Below, one piece after another: positions 52,745 through 63,887 of a DNA stretch of 64,000 nt. A program made the position numbers and the translations under genes. The notes beneath the pieces were generated by a model, which saw only the letters and a program-made list of their open reading frames with translations, was not told where the DNA came from and did no database searches. Position 1 is the first letter of the stretch. Each line of letters begins with the position of its first letter. The DNA is from an uncultured Clostridia bacterium (GTDB lineage Bacteria > Bacillota > Clostridia > TANB77 > CAG-508): positions 7,316 to 71,315 of the forward strand of contig CAKPAX010000005.1 in assembly GCA_934133175.1 (NCBI GenBank), given 5' to 3'.

Positions 52745-53662
52745 ATGAAAAAATTTATTAAGAATATAACAAAAGTATTAATTTTACTTGTAGCAGTATG
52801 TGTTATGCTATCAAAACCAATAAATGCAGATGTGGGATATCATTCAAGCTATAGTGGAGGAGGGTCACATAGTTCATCATCTAGTTCGCATAGTTCATCA
52901 TCACATAGCAGTTCATCATCAGGGTCATCACATAGTAGTTCTAGTTCCTCAAGTGATGACGGCGAAGGGTCAATTGCTGGATTGATAATTTTTCTAATCA
53001 TCATGGCAATAATAATTTATGCATCAAAAAAGGGCGGAAAATTTGTACCAGGAAATATTAATTTAAATAATATTTCAGTTTCAGATAACACAAATAGTGT
53101 AGAAGCAAAAATAAGAGAAATAGATCCAATGTTCTCTGCAGAGGATTTTATGTCATATAGTAGAGAAGTATTTGTAAAATTACAAACAGCATGGATGGAT
53201 AAAAAATGGGAAGAAATTAGACCATTTGAAAGCAATGAATTATTTGAGCAACATAGACAACAATTACAATATTTAATAGATAATAATCAAACAAATATGA
53301 TGGAAAAAATATGTGTAAGATATACATGCTTAAATAGCTTTAGACAAGATGGAGATAAAGAAATAATTACAATGACATTAAAATCAGCTATGAAAGATTA
53401 TACAATAGATGATAAAACTAAAAAGGTAGTTCAAGGTAATCCGAATGAAGATGTGTATATGGTATATACATTAACATTTATGAGAAAAGCAGGAGTTAAG
53501 ACAAAAGAAGGAACAGAAAAAACATCTACAACAAATTGTCCAAATTGTGGAGCACCAACAAAAATTACAAGTTCAGGAAAATGTGAATATTGTGGAAGCA
53601 TTATAACAACAGGAGAACATGGTTGGGTACTTTCTGGATTAGAAGGAACAAGAGGAATGTAA
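52745..53662 (+). CDS. Membrane protein with Ser-rich region, Tim44-like domain and zinc ribbon
   Basis: A 305-aa protein. Signal-like helix about 7-25, a Ser/His/Gly-rich stretch about 33-72, a membrane helix about 75-92, then a Tim44-like domain about 115-255 with MFSAEDFMSYSREVFVKLQTAW and WEEIRPFESNELFEQHRQQL. A C-terminal zinc ribbon CPNCGAPTKITSSGKCEYCG lies near 268. Tim44-like domains bind membranes or partner proteins. First gene of a three-gene cassette with a second Tim44/zinc-ribbon protein and an SPFH protein; resembles ydjG-ydjH-ydjI of Bacillus in outline. Confidence 0.8.
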   Translation: MKKFIKNITKVLILLVAVCVMLSKPINADVGYHSSYSGGGSHSSSSSSHSSSSHSSSSSGSSHSSSSSSSDDGEGSIAGLIIFLIIMAIIIYASKKGGKFVPGNINLNNISVSDNTNSVEAKIREIDPMFSAEDFMSYSREVFVKLQTAWMDKKWEEIRPFESNELFEQHRQQLQYLIDNNQTNMMEKICVRYTCLNSFRQDGDKEIITMTLKSAMKDYTIDDKTKKVVQGNPNEDVYMVYTLTFMRKAGVKTKEGTEKTSTTNCPNCGAPTKITSSGKCEYCGSIITTGEHGWVLSGLEGTRGM

Positions 53663-53663
53663 A

Positions 53664-54422
53664 GTGAGTTTTTTATTAGGTTTTTTAGGAGCAATAATCG
53701 GAATAATTTTTATAATAATAGTAATTATAGTATTTATAATAATTGGTGTTAGTAAAAGTGTAGGAATAAATGATTTAAAAACAATATTTGGAGCTGCTAA
53801 AAATGCAAAACAAATAGCAGAAGAAGATGCATATAGACAAAAAAATGTAAGTGGAATAACAAAGTTACTAGAACCAGAAATATTAAGAGATTTTCCAGAT
53901 TTTAATAAAAATTTGTTGTATTCTATAGCAGAAAGTAATTTAAGAAAAATATTTTCTGCTATAGAAAATAAATCTTTAGCTGGAATAGACAAAGATGAAG
54001 AGTTGATATTGATATTACCAAAACTAAAGGAAAAAATAGAAGATATCAAAGAAAGAAAAGTAGAAATAAAATATGATGATATAGTATTTCATGCAAATGC
54101 AATAAAAAAATATGAAAAAGTAAAAGGGATGGCAACAGTTACTATATCAACAACTTTAGAATATTATTATAAAAATAGTGACAAAAAGGAAAATTTATGT
54201 AATAATATAAAAAGACAAACAAGATATACATGTGAATTTGTATATATATATGATGAAACAAAATTAGAAAAGAAAAATAATATAATTGTAATTAATTGTC
54301 CAAATTGTGGTGCACCATTAAGGAATTTAGAACTTGGTGAGTGCGAATATTGTTCATCACATTTTGAGCCGATAAATTTAAAATTATGGAAAATGTCATC
54401 ATATAAAGAAGATTATAAATAA
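53664..54422 (+). CDS. Second membrane Tim44-like/zinc-ribbon protein
   Basis: A 252-aa protein. Starts with GTG at 53664, one base after the previous stop. A long N-terminal membrane helix (FLGAIIGIIFIIIVIIVFII) is followed by a soluble domain related in layout to the Tim44-like one and a zinc ribbon CPNCGAPLRNLELGECEYCS near 213. The tandem pair suggests an assembled complex. Translation is probably coupled to the upstream gene. Confidence 0.75.
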   Translation: MSFLLGFLGAIIGIIFIIIVIIVFIIIGVSKSVGINDLKTIFGAAKNAKQIAEEDAYRQKNVSGITKLLEPEILRDFPDFNKNLLYSIAESNLRKIFSAIENKSLAGIDKDEELILILPKLKEKIEDIKERKVEIKYDDIVFHANAIKKYEKVKGMATVTISTTLEYYYKNSDKKENLCNNIKRQTRYTCEFVYIYDETKLEKKNNIIVINCPNCGAPLRNLELGECEYCSSHFEPINLKLWKMSSYKEDYK

Positions 54423-54437
54423 AATGGAGGTTTTATT

Positions 54438-55577
54438 ATGGGATTAATTAAAGCAGCAGTAGGTGCAGTAAGTAGCACACTACATGATCAATGGAAGGAA
54501 GCAATTAGATGCGAAGATATGTCAAATGACGTATTAATGGTAAAAAAAACAACACCTAATGGGGTTATATCAAATAAAAGTACAGTTATAGTAGCACCAG
54601 GACAATGTGCTATTATATATGATAATGGTAGAGTTATAGATGCAACAGCAGAAGAAGGTGTTTATACATTTGATGATTCATCAACACCATCATTCTTTGC
54701 AGGACAATTTGGAGACGTATTTAAAGAAATGTGGCAAAGATTTACATATAATGGTGCAACAGCAAAACAACAAGCTGTATTCTTCTTTAATATTAAAGAA
54801 ATAGTTGATAATAAATTTGGAACACCAGCACCAATACCATTTCAAGATTGGTCACATCCAATACCAAATCAAATGACAGGAACAATAACACCACTAAGAG
54901 TTGAAGTTAAATGCTTTGGTAAATATACATTTAAAGTTTCAAATCCAGCAGTATTTATGAGTGAAATGGCAGGAACATCTGAAGTATACAGAAAAGAAAT
55001 GGTAGTAGAACAAATAAGAACAGAAGTTATTAGTTCATTCCAAAACGTATTAAATGAATTAGGAAATTCTGAACATAAAGTTCCAGTTCTAGAGTTACCA
55101 AGTCAAACAGATGAAATAAAAGCAATGATGGATGAAAAAGTATTTGATGAGCAAATTAGAAGAAGAGGACTTTCTTTAGTAGGATTTGCTGTTGAATCAG
55201 TAACATTAGATGAAGAGTCAGAAAAGAAAATAGACGATTACGAATTAAGTTCAAATGCAAATATGCAACAAGGAAGACTTGTTGGTGCATATGCAGATGC
55301 AGTTAAAGATGCTGCAAATAATAGTAATGGTGCTGCAAATGGTTTCATGGGAATTGGAATGATGAATATGGCATCTGGAGGAATGATGGGAGGAGTAACA
55401 CAAGGACCTTGGCAAAATAATGGTCAACAACCAGTACAACAACCAGTTCAACCAACAGCTCAACAAGAAACTCAACCAGTACAAGAAGGGAAAAAGGCTA
55501 AATTTTGTTCAGAATGCGGAGCAAAAGTAGAAGAAAATGCTAAATTTTGTCCAGAATGTGGAAATAAATTACAATAA
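54438..55577 (+). CDS. SPFH-domain protein with C-terminal zinc ribbon (YdjI-like)
   Basis: A 379-aa protein. SPFH core about 25-245 contains SNDVLMVKKTTPNGVISNKS, VAPGQCAIIYDNGRVID and a DFQ-like strand; helix region about 245-285; Gly/Met/Gln-rich linker about 300-352; C-terminal double CxxC zinc ribbon KFCSECGAKVEENAKFCPEC. In B. subtilis YdjI-type proteins with YdjG and YdjH hold PspA at stressed membrane sites. No pspA is in the window. Gene has its own AAATGGAGG site. Confidence 0.82.
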   Translation: MGLIKAAVGAVSSTLHDQWKEAIRCEDMSNDVLMVKKTTPNGVISNKSTVIVAPGQCAIIYDNGRVIDATAEEGVYTFDDSSTPSFFAGQFGDVFKEMWQRFTYNGATAKQQAVFFFNIKEIVDNKFGTPAPIPFQDWSHPIPNQMTGTITPLRVEVKCFGKYTFKVSNPAVFMSEMAGTSEVYRKEMVVEQIRTEVISSFQNVLNELGNSEHKVPVLELPSQTDEIKAMMDEKVFDEQIRRRGLSLVGFAVESVTLDEESEKKIDDYELSSNANMQQGRLVGAYADAVKDAANNSNGAANGFMGIGMMNMASGGMMGGVTQGPWQNNGQQPVQQPVQPTAQQETQPVQEGKKAKFCSECGAKVEENAKFCPECGNKLQ

Positions 55578-55590
55578 AATATAAAAATTA

Positions 55591-55640
55591 AAGATTCTCT
55601 ATAAAATTATTGTTTAATAGAGAATCTTGTTTTATTTTAC
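55591..55640 (+). terminator. Terminator of the SPFH cassette
   Basis: 12-bp stem AAGATTCTCTAT / ATAGAGAATCTT with a 14-base loop and a T-rich end. Confidence 0.85.
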
Positions 55641-55743
55641 GAAAATATTACAGTTGTATTACAGTATGTTATAAATTATTGACACTAAATATATGAAATG
55701 ATATAAATAATAATATATAAAAACAAAAGAGGAGGATTTATCA

Positions 55744-57678
55744 ATGAAAAGTAATACTAACAAAGGTATAACTTTAATTGCTCTTGTAATAACAATAATA
55801 ATTTTATTGATATTAGCAGGAGTAACCATAGCAATGTTAACAGGAGAAAATGGTATATTAAATCAAAGTCAAAAAGCAACAATAGAAACATACCATGGAA
55901 CTGTAAAAGATCAAGTAATACTAGGAGTAAATCAATATCATGTTGATAAAAATACAACTGGTGTTAGTGAAGATGTAGTTGCGTATTTAGTATCAAATGG
56001 ATATGCAAAACAAGTAACAGGTCAAGAATATTATAGAGTAAGTGTAGAATCTGTTGCCAAAAATATAAAAACAGGAAAAGGAGCAACTAAAGATGATGGA
56101 GACATATATGTAATAGAAGAATATAAATCATCAAGTGCAAATTCAGTAAGAATAGCATCTACATCAAAAGCAGATGTACAAAGTAGCATAAAAGTTGCAG
56201 ATGAATCAGCTGGAAGTACAAAACAATATGTTTTAAGATATTATGATAAATCAGGTAATACAAAAGATTTATTATACTTGTCTGGAAATGGTAGTTATGT
56301 AGATCCAAATCCAGGTGGAGACGATTCAGATGGAGATAATACTGGTGGAGATGATAACCCAGGCACAAAACCAGAAAATGACGATAAGCCAGGAATAAAT
56401 TCAGCAAAGGATAAAGATACAGAAAAACCTGAAGATGAAGATGAAGATGATGACACAAAAATACCAGAAATAACAAAGGTTGCAAAAGAAATAAAATGTA
56501 TAGAAGATTTAATAGATGTTGCTGTTGATGTTAATTTAAAAGGAAAAAGCTATGAAAATGAAAAAATAGTATTAACAAAAAGTTTAGATTTTACAAACAA
56601 ATCTGATTATAGGGATCCAGATCATTATTATAGTTATAATGGAGAAAATACAGAATATTATTCACTAGATTCATTAAATCAAGTTACAACATCAGGTGGA
56701 ACGACAGTAGCTGATGCTGATACAACAAATGATACATATCCACCATCAGCAAATGTATATGATGAATTGCAAGTATCAAGTGGTTTCCCAGCACCAGGAT
56801 TTTATCAAATAGGAGATACAGAAGAAAATCCATTTAAAGGTGTATTTGATGGTCAAGGTAATACAATAAGTAATATGGCAATTACATCAAACAAAATATA
56901 TAATCAAGGAAATCATGCAAGAAATATTATAGGAATGTTTGGATATAATTCTGGATATGTATATAATTTAAATCTTACTTTAGCAGACATGAAATTATAT
57001 GATTCAGTTCCAATTGGTATTTTAGTAGGATATAATAATGGAGTAATAAAAGAATGTAGTGTTAATGCAGAATTAAATTTAAATCAAGCACCGCCTACTA
57101 CATTTGCAGTTATTTCAGCAATGAACACAGGAAAAATTAATAAATGTAAAACTTTAGGAACATATACATTTGGTAATCAGCCAACAGATTTTGGAGTGGT
57201 AACTACAACCAATACGGGATCCATAACTAACTGTAATATTGAAGGAACATACAACTTAAGTAATTCACCAACTAATTTTAGTATTGTTTCAACAACAAAT
57301 GAAGGAAAAATAAGAAAATGTGAAATAAATCCAACCGTAAATATAACTGATAAAAGTAGCTATCCAAAGAAATTTTCTATAGTAGCAAATAATAATTCTG
57401 GACAAATATATAAATGCAATATTGCTGGTGAATATAGTCTAGTAGCTGGTACAACTGATAATATTGGGATTTTAGCATTAACAAATGAAAAAAATGGAAT
57501 TATATTTTCATGTGATATAAAAGGAAAATTCCCAAGTTTTAATGGAAGTATACCATATTTTGGAGTAGTTTCAGCTGTAAATCTTGGTAAAATCAAACAC
57601 TGCGTTGTCGAAAGTGATATTGAATATGGATTTTTACGGAGGAGTTACAAACTTTGGAGGATTAGTTGGAAGAAATGA
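55744..57678 (+). CDS. Pilin-anchored GLUG-type surface protein, N-terminal part (frameshifted)
   Basis: A 644-aa frame. Leader MKSNTNKG and helix ITLIALVITIIILLILAGVT repeat the prepilin pattern of the LRR gene. Residues about 50-185 form a domain; about 190-240 is a Gly/Asp/Pro-rich acidic spacer. Then a beta-helix part begins (GVFDGQGNTISNMAI near 373) with repeating glycine-rich 20-25-residue units. The frame ends early: the T5 run at 57631-57635 has one T too many. With four T the reading passes into the next frame as GFYGGVTNFGGLVG and yields about 1196 aa in total. Confidence 0.8.
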   Translation: MKSNTNKGITLIALVITIIILLILAGVTIAMLTGENGILNQSQKATIETYHGTVKDQVILGVNQYHVDKNTTGVSEDVVAYLVSNGYAKQVTGQEYYRVSVESVAKNIKTGKGATKDDGDIYVIEEYKSSSANSVRIASTSKADVQSSIKVADESAGSTKQYVLRYYDKSGNTKDLLYLSGNGSYVDPNPGGDDSDGDNTGGDDNPGTKPENDDKPGINSAKDKDTEKPEDEDEDDDTKIPEITKVAKEIKCIEDLIDVAVDVNLKGKSYENEKIVLTKSLDFTNKSDYRDPDHYYSYNGENTEYYSLDSLNQVTTSGGTTVADADTTNDTYPPSANVYDELQVSSGFPAPGFYQIGDTEENPFKGVFDGQGNTISNMAITSNKIYNQGNHARNIIGMFGYNSGYVYNLNLTLADMKLYDSVPIGILVGYNNGVIKECSVNAELNLNQAPPTTFAVISAMNTGKINKCKTLGTYTFGNQPTDFGVVTTTNTGSITNCNIEGTYNLSNSPTNFSIVSTTNEGKIRKCEINPTVNITDKSSYPKKFSIVANNNSGQIYKCNIAGEYSLVAGTTDNIGILALTNEKNGIIFSCDIKGKFPSFNGSIPYFGVVSAVNLGKIKHCVVESDIEYGFLRRSYKLWRISWKK

Positions 57679-59335
57679 AGGAACTGTGGCTTGTTGTGAA
57701 AATTATTATAGTAATAGTGGTATGAATGTTCAAACTTGTGCAGGTGGAATTGTTGCAGAAAATGATGGTACAGTAGCCAATTGTATAAATTATGGTGGAT
57801 TCAATGTTACAACAGGAGCAAATTTAGGCGGAATAATAGGTAAAAATAATAGTACAGCAACAGTTGAAGATTGTAATAATGGTCAAAAAGATGCAGAAAA
57901 TCCTGTAATATCAGGAAGTTCTACAGTTTCTGGAATAGCCGGAATTATAGGAGCTACAGGTGCAGCAGATGAATTTACAATAAAAAATTGTTATAATTAT
58001 ATGAATATAAATGGAAATTATTCAGCTGGTATTATAAACGAAACAGGATTAATAAATACAATAAATATAATGGATTGCGAAAACTATGGTGAAATAAAAG
58101 CTGGAAATGGAGCAGCTGGAATTGCATTAACTAATAATTTAAATGGTGGTTCAGGAACATTGTTTAATATAAATAAATGTACAAATAATGGAAATGTAAA
58201 TGGAGGCTATACAACATGTGGAGGAATAGTTGCAAGGTTGGAATATTATAATGAAGTAACAATATCAAATTGTGTGAACAATGGACAAGTAACTCAAGAT
58301 ACCAATTATAGTGGAGGGATTGTAGGAAGAATAGAAAGTAATAAAATAACAATTAGTAAATGTCAAAATAATGGTGCTATAAATGCAGGACAAGAAACAG
58401 GTGGAATATTAGGAGAAGTAAACGGACCAATAAAAATAGAAAATTGTAAAAATACAGGAAAAATAAATGAAAAAATATCATCTAATGGTATTGGAGGAAT
58501 AGTTGGTTATTGTAAAAGTACTGTAACTATAAGTGGATGTGAAAATACAGAACTAGTTAATGGATACTGGGGAGTTGGAGGAATTTTAGGATGGCCATGT
58601 GCAAGTTTTGAAGTTCAAAATTCTAAAAATTCTGGAAGTGTAAAAGGTTCATATGAAGATGCAGCAGGTATTGTAGGATATACAAATAGCAGTTCAGGAA
58701 GTACGGGAAATGTTTTTGGATGTATAAATACTGGAGAAATAAGTGGAAAAGCCAGATTGGCTGGAATAGTAGGAGTAAATAATATAGATAGTAACCTTAC
58801 AATTCAAAATTGTATAAATGAAGGAAATATTACAGGTTCTACTGATGATATATCTGGAATATGTGGATATATGAAGGGAGCTAAAATATATAATTGTGGT
58901 AATAAAGGTGCTATATCTGGTAAATATGCTGCAGGTATAGGTGGTCATTTTGAGAATGGAGAAATTATAAATTGTTTTAATACTGGTAGTATAGCTGGAA
59001 CAACATCTAACTTTGGTGGAGGAATTGCTGGTTTTGGTACCTCAGGTTTAATAAAGAATTGCTATAATGCTTCTACAGACATAACAAATGGTGGAGGTAT
59101 AATATCTTGTGGAGGAGATAGCTTTAAATTAGAAAATGTATATAATATATCAGGAATAAATGCAATGGTAACTAATTATACAGGAATGACTCTAACACAA
59201 ACTGTTACAACAATGGGAGAAACTGATATGAAGGCAGAAAGTTTTGTAACAACATTAAACAATAATAAAGAAAATTATTCTTCTTGGAAACAAGATACAT
59301 CAACTACAAATAAAGGATATCCAATATTTGAATAA
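57584..59335 (+). CDS. Pilin-anchored GLUG-type surface protein, C-terminal part
   Basis: Open frame continuing the previous gene, with no ribosome site of its own before ATG 57584, so the start is nominal. It consists of GLUG-like repeats of about 25 residues, such as GGLVGRNEGTVACCENY, AGGIVAENDGTVANCINYGG and GGIVGYCKSTVTISGCENT, running almost to the end. A short unique tail ends in TNKGYPIFE. Such repeats form right-handed beta-helices in adhesins. Together with the N-terminal part it is a single large surface protein, if the extra T is an error or is bypassed. Confidence 0.75.
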   Translation: MVKSNTALSKVILNMDFYGGVTNFGGLVGRNEGTVACCENYYSNSGMNVQTCAGGIVAENDGTVANCINYGGFNVTTGANLGGIIGKNNSTATVEDCNNGQKDAENPVISGSSTVSGIAGIIGATGAADEFTIKNCYNYMNINGNYSAGIINETGLINTINIMDCENYGEIKAGNGAAGIALTNNLNGGSGTLFNINKCTNNGNVNGGYTTCGGIVARLEYYNEVTISNCVNNGQVTQDTNYSGGIVGRIESNKITISKCQNNGAINAGQETGGILGEVNGPIKIENCKNTGKINEKISSNGIGGIVGYCKSTVTISGCENTELVNGYWGVGGILGWPCASFEVQNSKNSGSVKGSYEDAAGIVGYTNSSSGSTGNVFGCINTGEISGKARLAGIVGVNNIDSNLTIQNCINEGNITGSTDDISGICGYMKGAKIYNCGNKGAISGKYAAGIGGHFENGEIINCFNTGSIAGTTSNFGGGIAGFGTSGLIKNCYNASTDITNGGGIISCGGDSFKLENVYNISGINAMVTNYTGMTLTQTVTTMGETDMKAESFVTTLNNNKENYSSWKQDTSTTNKGYPIFE

Positions 59336-59341
59336 CAAAAT

Positions 59342-59378
59342 AAAAAAGTAGTGAAATATTATTTCGCTACTTTTTTAT
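59342..59378. terminator. Bidirectional terminator, GLUG protein / unknown gene
   Basis: Stem AAAAAAGTAGTGAAAT against ATTTCGCTACTTTTTT with one G-U pair. Confidence 0.75.
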
Positions 59379-59395
59379 AGTATATAAATTACTGA

Positions 59396-59839
59396 TTACC
59401 TAAGAGGCTCATCTTCTTCAAGACAACTTTCAACTAAAGAATTTTCTATATTCTCAGATAAAATAGTATTAATAAAAAGTTGTCTATCCATACAAACAGT
59501 AACAAATTTATTATCTTCTTTATTTTTTTCCATTAGACGATTTAATATATCTACTATCCTTTTAGAAAGAATAGTATTAGCAACTTGATCATATATGCTT
59601 GGGTCTGATTTTAATCTGTTAGGATGTATTAAATTTCGCTTTATATTATGTTCTGTCAAAGAAAAATTCTTACTAAATAATAAACTTATAGTTTTCTTTT
59701 TATATGATATAGTATCTAGGACTTTGTTTAAAAACTCTTTTGTCACTAAATCAGCATTTTCAGTATCTATATTTAAGTTTTTATCTAATTCATTAAATAT
59801 AATAGTATCAATTTCTTTTTCGCTTTTATAATTAATCAT
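59396..59839 (-). CDS. Unknown 147-aa protein
   Basis: A soluble, acidic, helical-looking protein with ATG at 59839 after GGAGGGAAATT. Segments such as IHPNRLKSDPSIYDQVANTIL and KRIVDILNRLMEKN suggest a small helical bundle. No family is recognised. It stands alone, convergent with the surface protein and divergent from groES. Confidence 0.6.
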   Translation of the reverse strand: MINYKSEKEIDTIIFNELDKNLNIDTENADLVTKEFLNKVLDTISYKKKTISLLFSKNFSLTEHNIKRNLIHPNRLKSDPSIYDQVANTILSKRIVDILNRLMEKNKEDNKFVTVCMDRQLFINTILSENIENSLVESCLEEDEPLR

Positions 59840-60065
59840 AATTTCCCTCCATAAAGTTTATAAATAATTGTATTATAGTATATAATTTTATATTTAAATA
59901 TTTTGTCGAAAATAGTAGATTAAATAATTTATTTTTTATTTTATACTTTTTTTTAGTATAATGCAAGTAAAGTCATAATATAGTCAAAAAAGGCATATAT
60001 ATTAATGTGTATATAAAAGCTTGTACTAGAAATGTGAATATTATGTGAAAAATAAAAAAATAGTA
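59840..60065. other. AT-rich intergenic, no gene seen
   Basis: No coding frame with a ribosome site. A weak hairpin is possible around 59994-60020 (ATATATATTAATGTGTATATA). The 5' control region for the minus-strand unknown gene lies here; its promoter was not assigned. Confidence 0.4.
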
Positions 60066-60427
<362 letters not shown>

Positions 60428-60450
60428 TAAATAAAAAGAAAGGATTGTGA

Positions 60451-62094
<1,644 letters not shown>

Positions 62095-62112
62095 TAAAAT
62101 ATAACAATATCT

Positions 62113-62165
62113 AAAATACATCTAAGATGTTAAAATTTTCTAACATCTTAGATGTATTTTTTTTG
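62113..62165 (+). terminator. Terminator of groESL
   Basis: A perfect 20-bp inverted repeat, 62113-62132 against 62141-62160, and a T-run to 62164. Confidence 0.93.
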
Positions 62166-62221
62166 AAAAAAACAATAAAATAATTTCACAAAAAATTCAC
62201 AAATAAAATTAGCAATATCTA

Positions 62222-62250
62222 TTGACAAGTGCTAAAAATGGGTATAATAT
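62222..62250 (+). promoter_or_regulatory. Promoter of hrcA-grpE-dnaK
   Basis: TTGACA at 62222-62227 with the TATAATAT cluster from 62243: TATAAT gives a 15-bp spacer, TAATAT (62245-62250) gives 17. AGTGCTAA, a half-CIRCE, lies inside the spacer at 62228-62235. Confidence 0.7.
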
Positions 62251-62259
62251 ATACAAAGA

Positions 62260-62286
62260 TTAGCAATCATAGCAAAGGAGTGCTAA
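62260..62286 (+). promoter_or_regulatory. CIRCE element, HrcA operator of hrcA operon
   Basis: TTAGCAATC-N9-GAGTGCTAA, with exact spacing and one mismatch at position 7 of the left arm, as in groESL. Confidence 0.9.
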
Positions 62287-62307
62287 ACTAAAAGAGGTGA
62301 TGAAAAG

Positions 62308-63315
62308 TTGCTAGATGATAGAAAAAAACAAGTATTACAAGCTATAGTAGAAGAATATATAAATACAGCAGAGCCAGTAAGTTCAAATGGAATATTAAAA
62401 AAATATAATTTAGATTGTAGTAGTGCAACTATAAGAAATGATATGGCAGAACTAGAAAAAATTGGTTTTTTAGATAAGCCACATACATCATCAGGAAGAG
62501 TACCATCGGCAAAAGGATATAGATTTTATGTTGATGAATTATTAAAAGACGATAATATAAGTGTAGAGGAAATTAAATATATAAGCGATAAATTAGAAAC
62601 AAAAGTAAATGAAATAGAAGATTTAACTAAAATTGCTGCAAATACAATTTCAGAAGTTACACATTATACAACAGTTTCAATAGGACCAAAAGCAGATACA
62701 CAAATAATTCAAGAAATAAAATTTGTATTACTTGGAGCAAGAATGATGTTAGCTGTTATATTAACAGATACAGGATTAGTAAAAGAAACAATTATAAAAT
62801 TTGATGAAGATGTAACAGAAAAGCAAATAGAAACAATGAATTATATGTTTAATAATAAATTAAAAGGACAGCCAATAGAAAAAATAGATAGACCATTAGA
62901 AGACTATTTATATGATGAAATGACATATAGTGTAAATGTAATAAAACCAGTAATAGAACAAATTAAAAAAGTATTAGCAGATGACGAAAATATATATTTA
63001 GAAGGTGCTAATAAAGCATTTGAATTACCAGAATTTAATAGTTTAGAGGTTGCTAAAAATTTTGTTAATGTTTTAGATACTAAAGAGCTTATGGCAGATA
63101 TGTTAAATTCAGGATTTGCTAAAGACATAAATGTTTATATAGGTGAAGAAAATGAAAAAGATGAATTAAAAGATTTTAGTATAGTAACATTTAAACATAA
63201 AGTTGGAAATAAAGATTTAGGTACAATAGGAATAATAGGACCTAAAAGAATGGACTATTCAAAAGTAATTTCTGTAATGAAATATATAAGTAAAAAATTA
63301 AATGGTGATAAATAG
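62308..63315 (+). CDS. hrcA: Heat-inducible transcription repressor HrcA
   Basis: Repressor that binds CIRCE, 335 aa. The N-terminal winged helix includes RKKQVLQAIVEEYINTAEPV and SSATIRNDMAELEKIGFLDKPHTSSGRVPS, which is diagnostic. A GAF-like middle domain and an inserted dimerisation part follow. The start is TTG at 62308 after AGAGGTGATG; the ATG at 62300 runs to a stop after four codons. First gene of hrcA-grpE-dnaK, autoregulated through the upstream CIRCE. Confidence 0.95.
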   Translation: MLDDRKKQVLQAIVEEYINTAEPVSSNGILKKYNLDCSSATIRNDMAELEKIGFLDKPHTSSGRVPSAKGYRFYVDELLKDDNISVEEIKYISDKLETKVNEIEDLTKIAANTISEVTHYTTVSIGPKADTQIIQEIKFVLLGARMMLAVILTDTGLVKETIIKFDEDVTEKQIETMNYMFNNKLKGQPIEKIDRPLEDYLYDEMTYSVNVIKPVIEQIKKVLADDENIYLEGANKAFELPEFNSLEVAKNFVNVLDTKELMADMLNSGFAKDINVYIGEENEKDELKDFSIVTFKHKVGNKDLGTIGIIGPKRMDYSKVISVMKYISKKLNGDK

Positions 63316-63328
63316 AAAGGAGAATATA

Positions 63329-63832
63329 ATGGCAGATAAACAAAAAGATGAAAAATTAAAAAGTGAAGCAGAAAATAACAAACAAGAAGAAAACAAAGTT
63401 GCTGATGAAAAACAACAAGAATTAGATGAAATAACAGACAGATATAAAAGAGTTTTGGCTGAATTTGAAAACTTTAAAAAGAGAAGTCAAAAAGAAAGAG
63501 AAGGATTATACAACTCAATATTATCTGATGTTATAACAGTAATATTACCAGTAGTAGACAACTTAGAAAATGCGGTAAAAGCTGAAACAGAAGATGTAAA
63601 ATATAAAGAAGGAATAGAACTTGTGTTAAAACAATTAAAAGATGTATTAGCATCAAAAGGAATTGAAGAAATACAAGCAATAGGAGAAACTTTTGATCCT
63701 AGTTTACATGAAGCTGTAAGTAGTATACAAGATGATTCAAAAGGGCAACAAGAAATTGTAGAAGAATACAGAAAAGGATATAAAATAGGTTCAAAAGTAA
63801 TAAGACATTCTATGGTTGTAGTTGCAAATTAG
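63329..63832 (+). CDS. grpE: Nucleotide exchange factor GrpE
   Basis: Releases ADP from DnaK, 167 aa. A charged N-terminal tail and coiled coil (about 1-70, ending RVLAEFENFKKRSQKEREG) are followed by the beta-wing domain with GEEFDPSLHEAVSS-like FDPSLHEAVSSI near 121 and YRKGYKIGSKVIRHSMVVVAN at the end. ATG 63329 follows AAAGGAGAATAT; the frame opens 27 bases earlier inside hrcA. A hairpin AGATTTA/TAAATCT follows at 63832-63852. Confidence 0.95.
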   Translation: MADKQKDEKLKSEAENNKQEENKVADEKQQELDEITDRYKRVLAEFENFKKRSQKEREGLYNSILSDVITVILPVVDNLENAVKAETEDVKYKEGIELVLKQLKDVLASKGIEEIQAIGETFDPSLHEAVSSIQDDSKGQQEIVEEYRKGYKIGSKVIRHSMVVVAN

Positions 63833-63887
63833 ATTTATATTTTATAAATCTAAAGCATATTAATTAAGTTATTAAATTTAAATATAA

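Noticed and set aside
57678..59335. CRISPR-like periodicity in the GLUG region
   Set aside because: The repeats are protein-level (Gly-Gly-Ile-Val units of about 25 aa) with varying DNA; no constant direct repeats with spacers.
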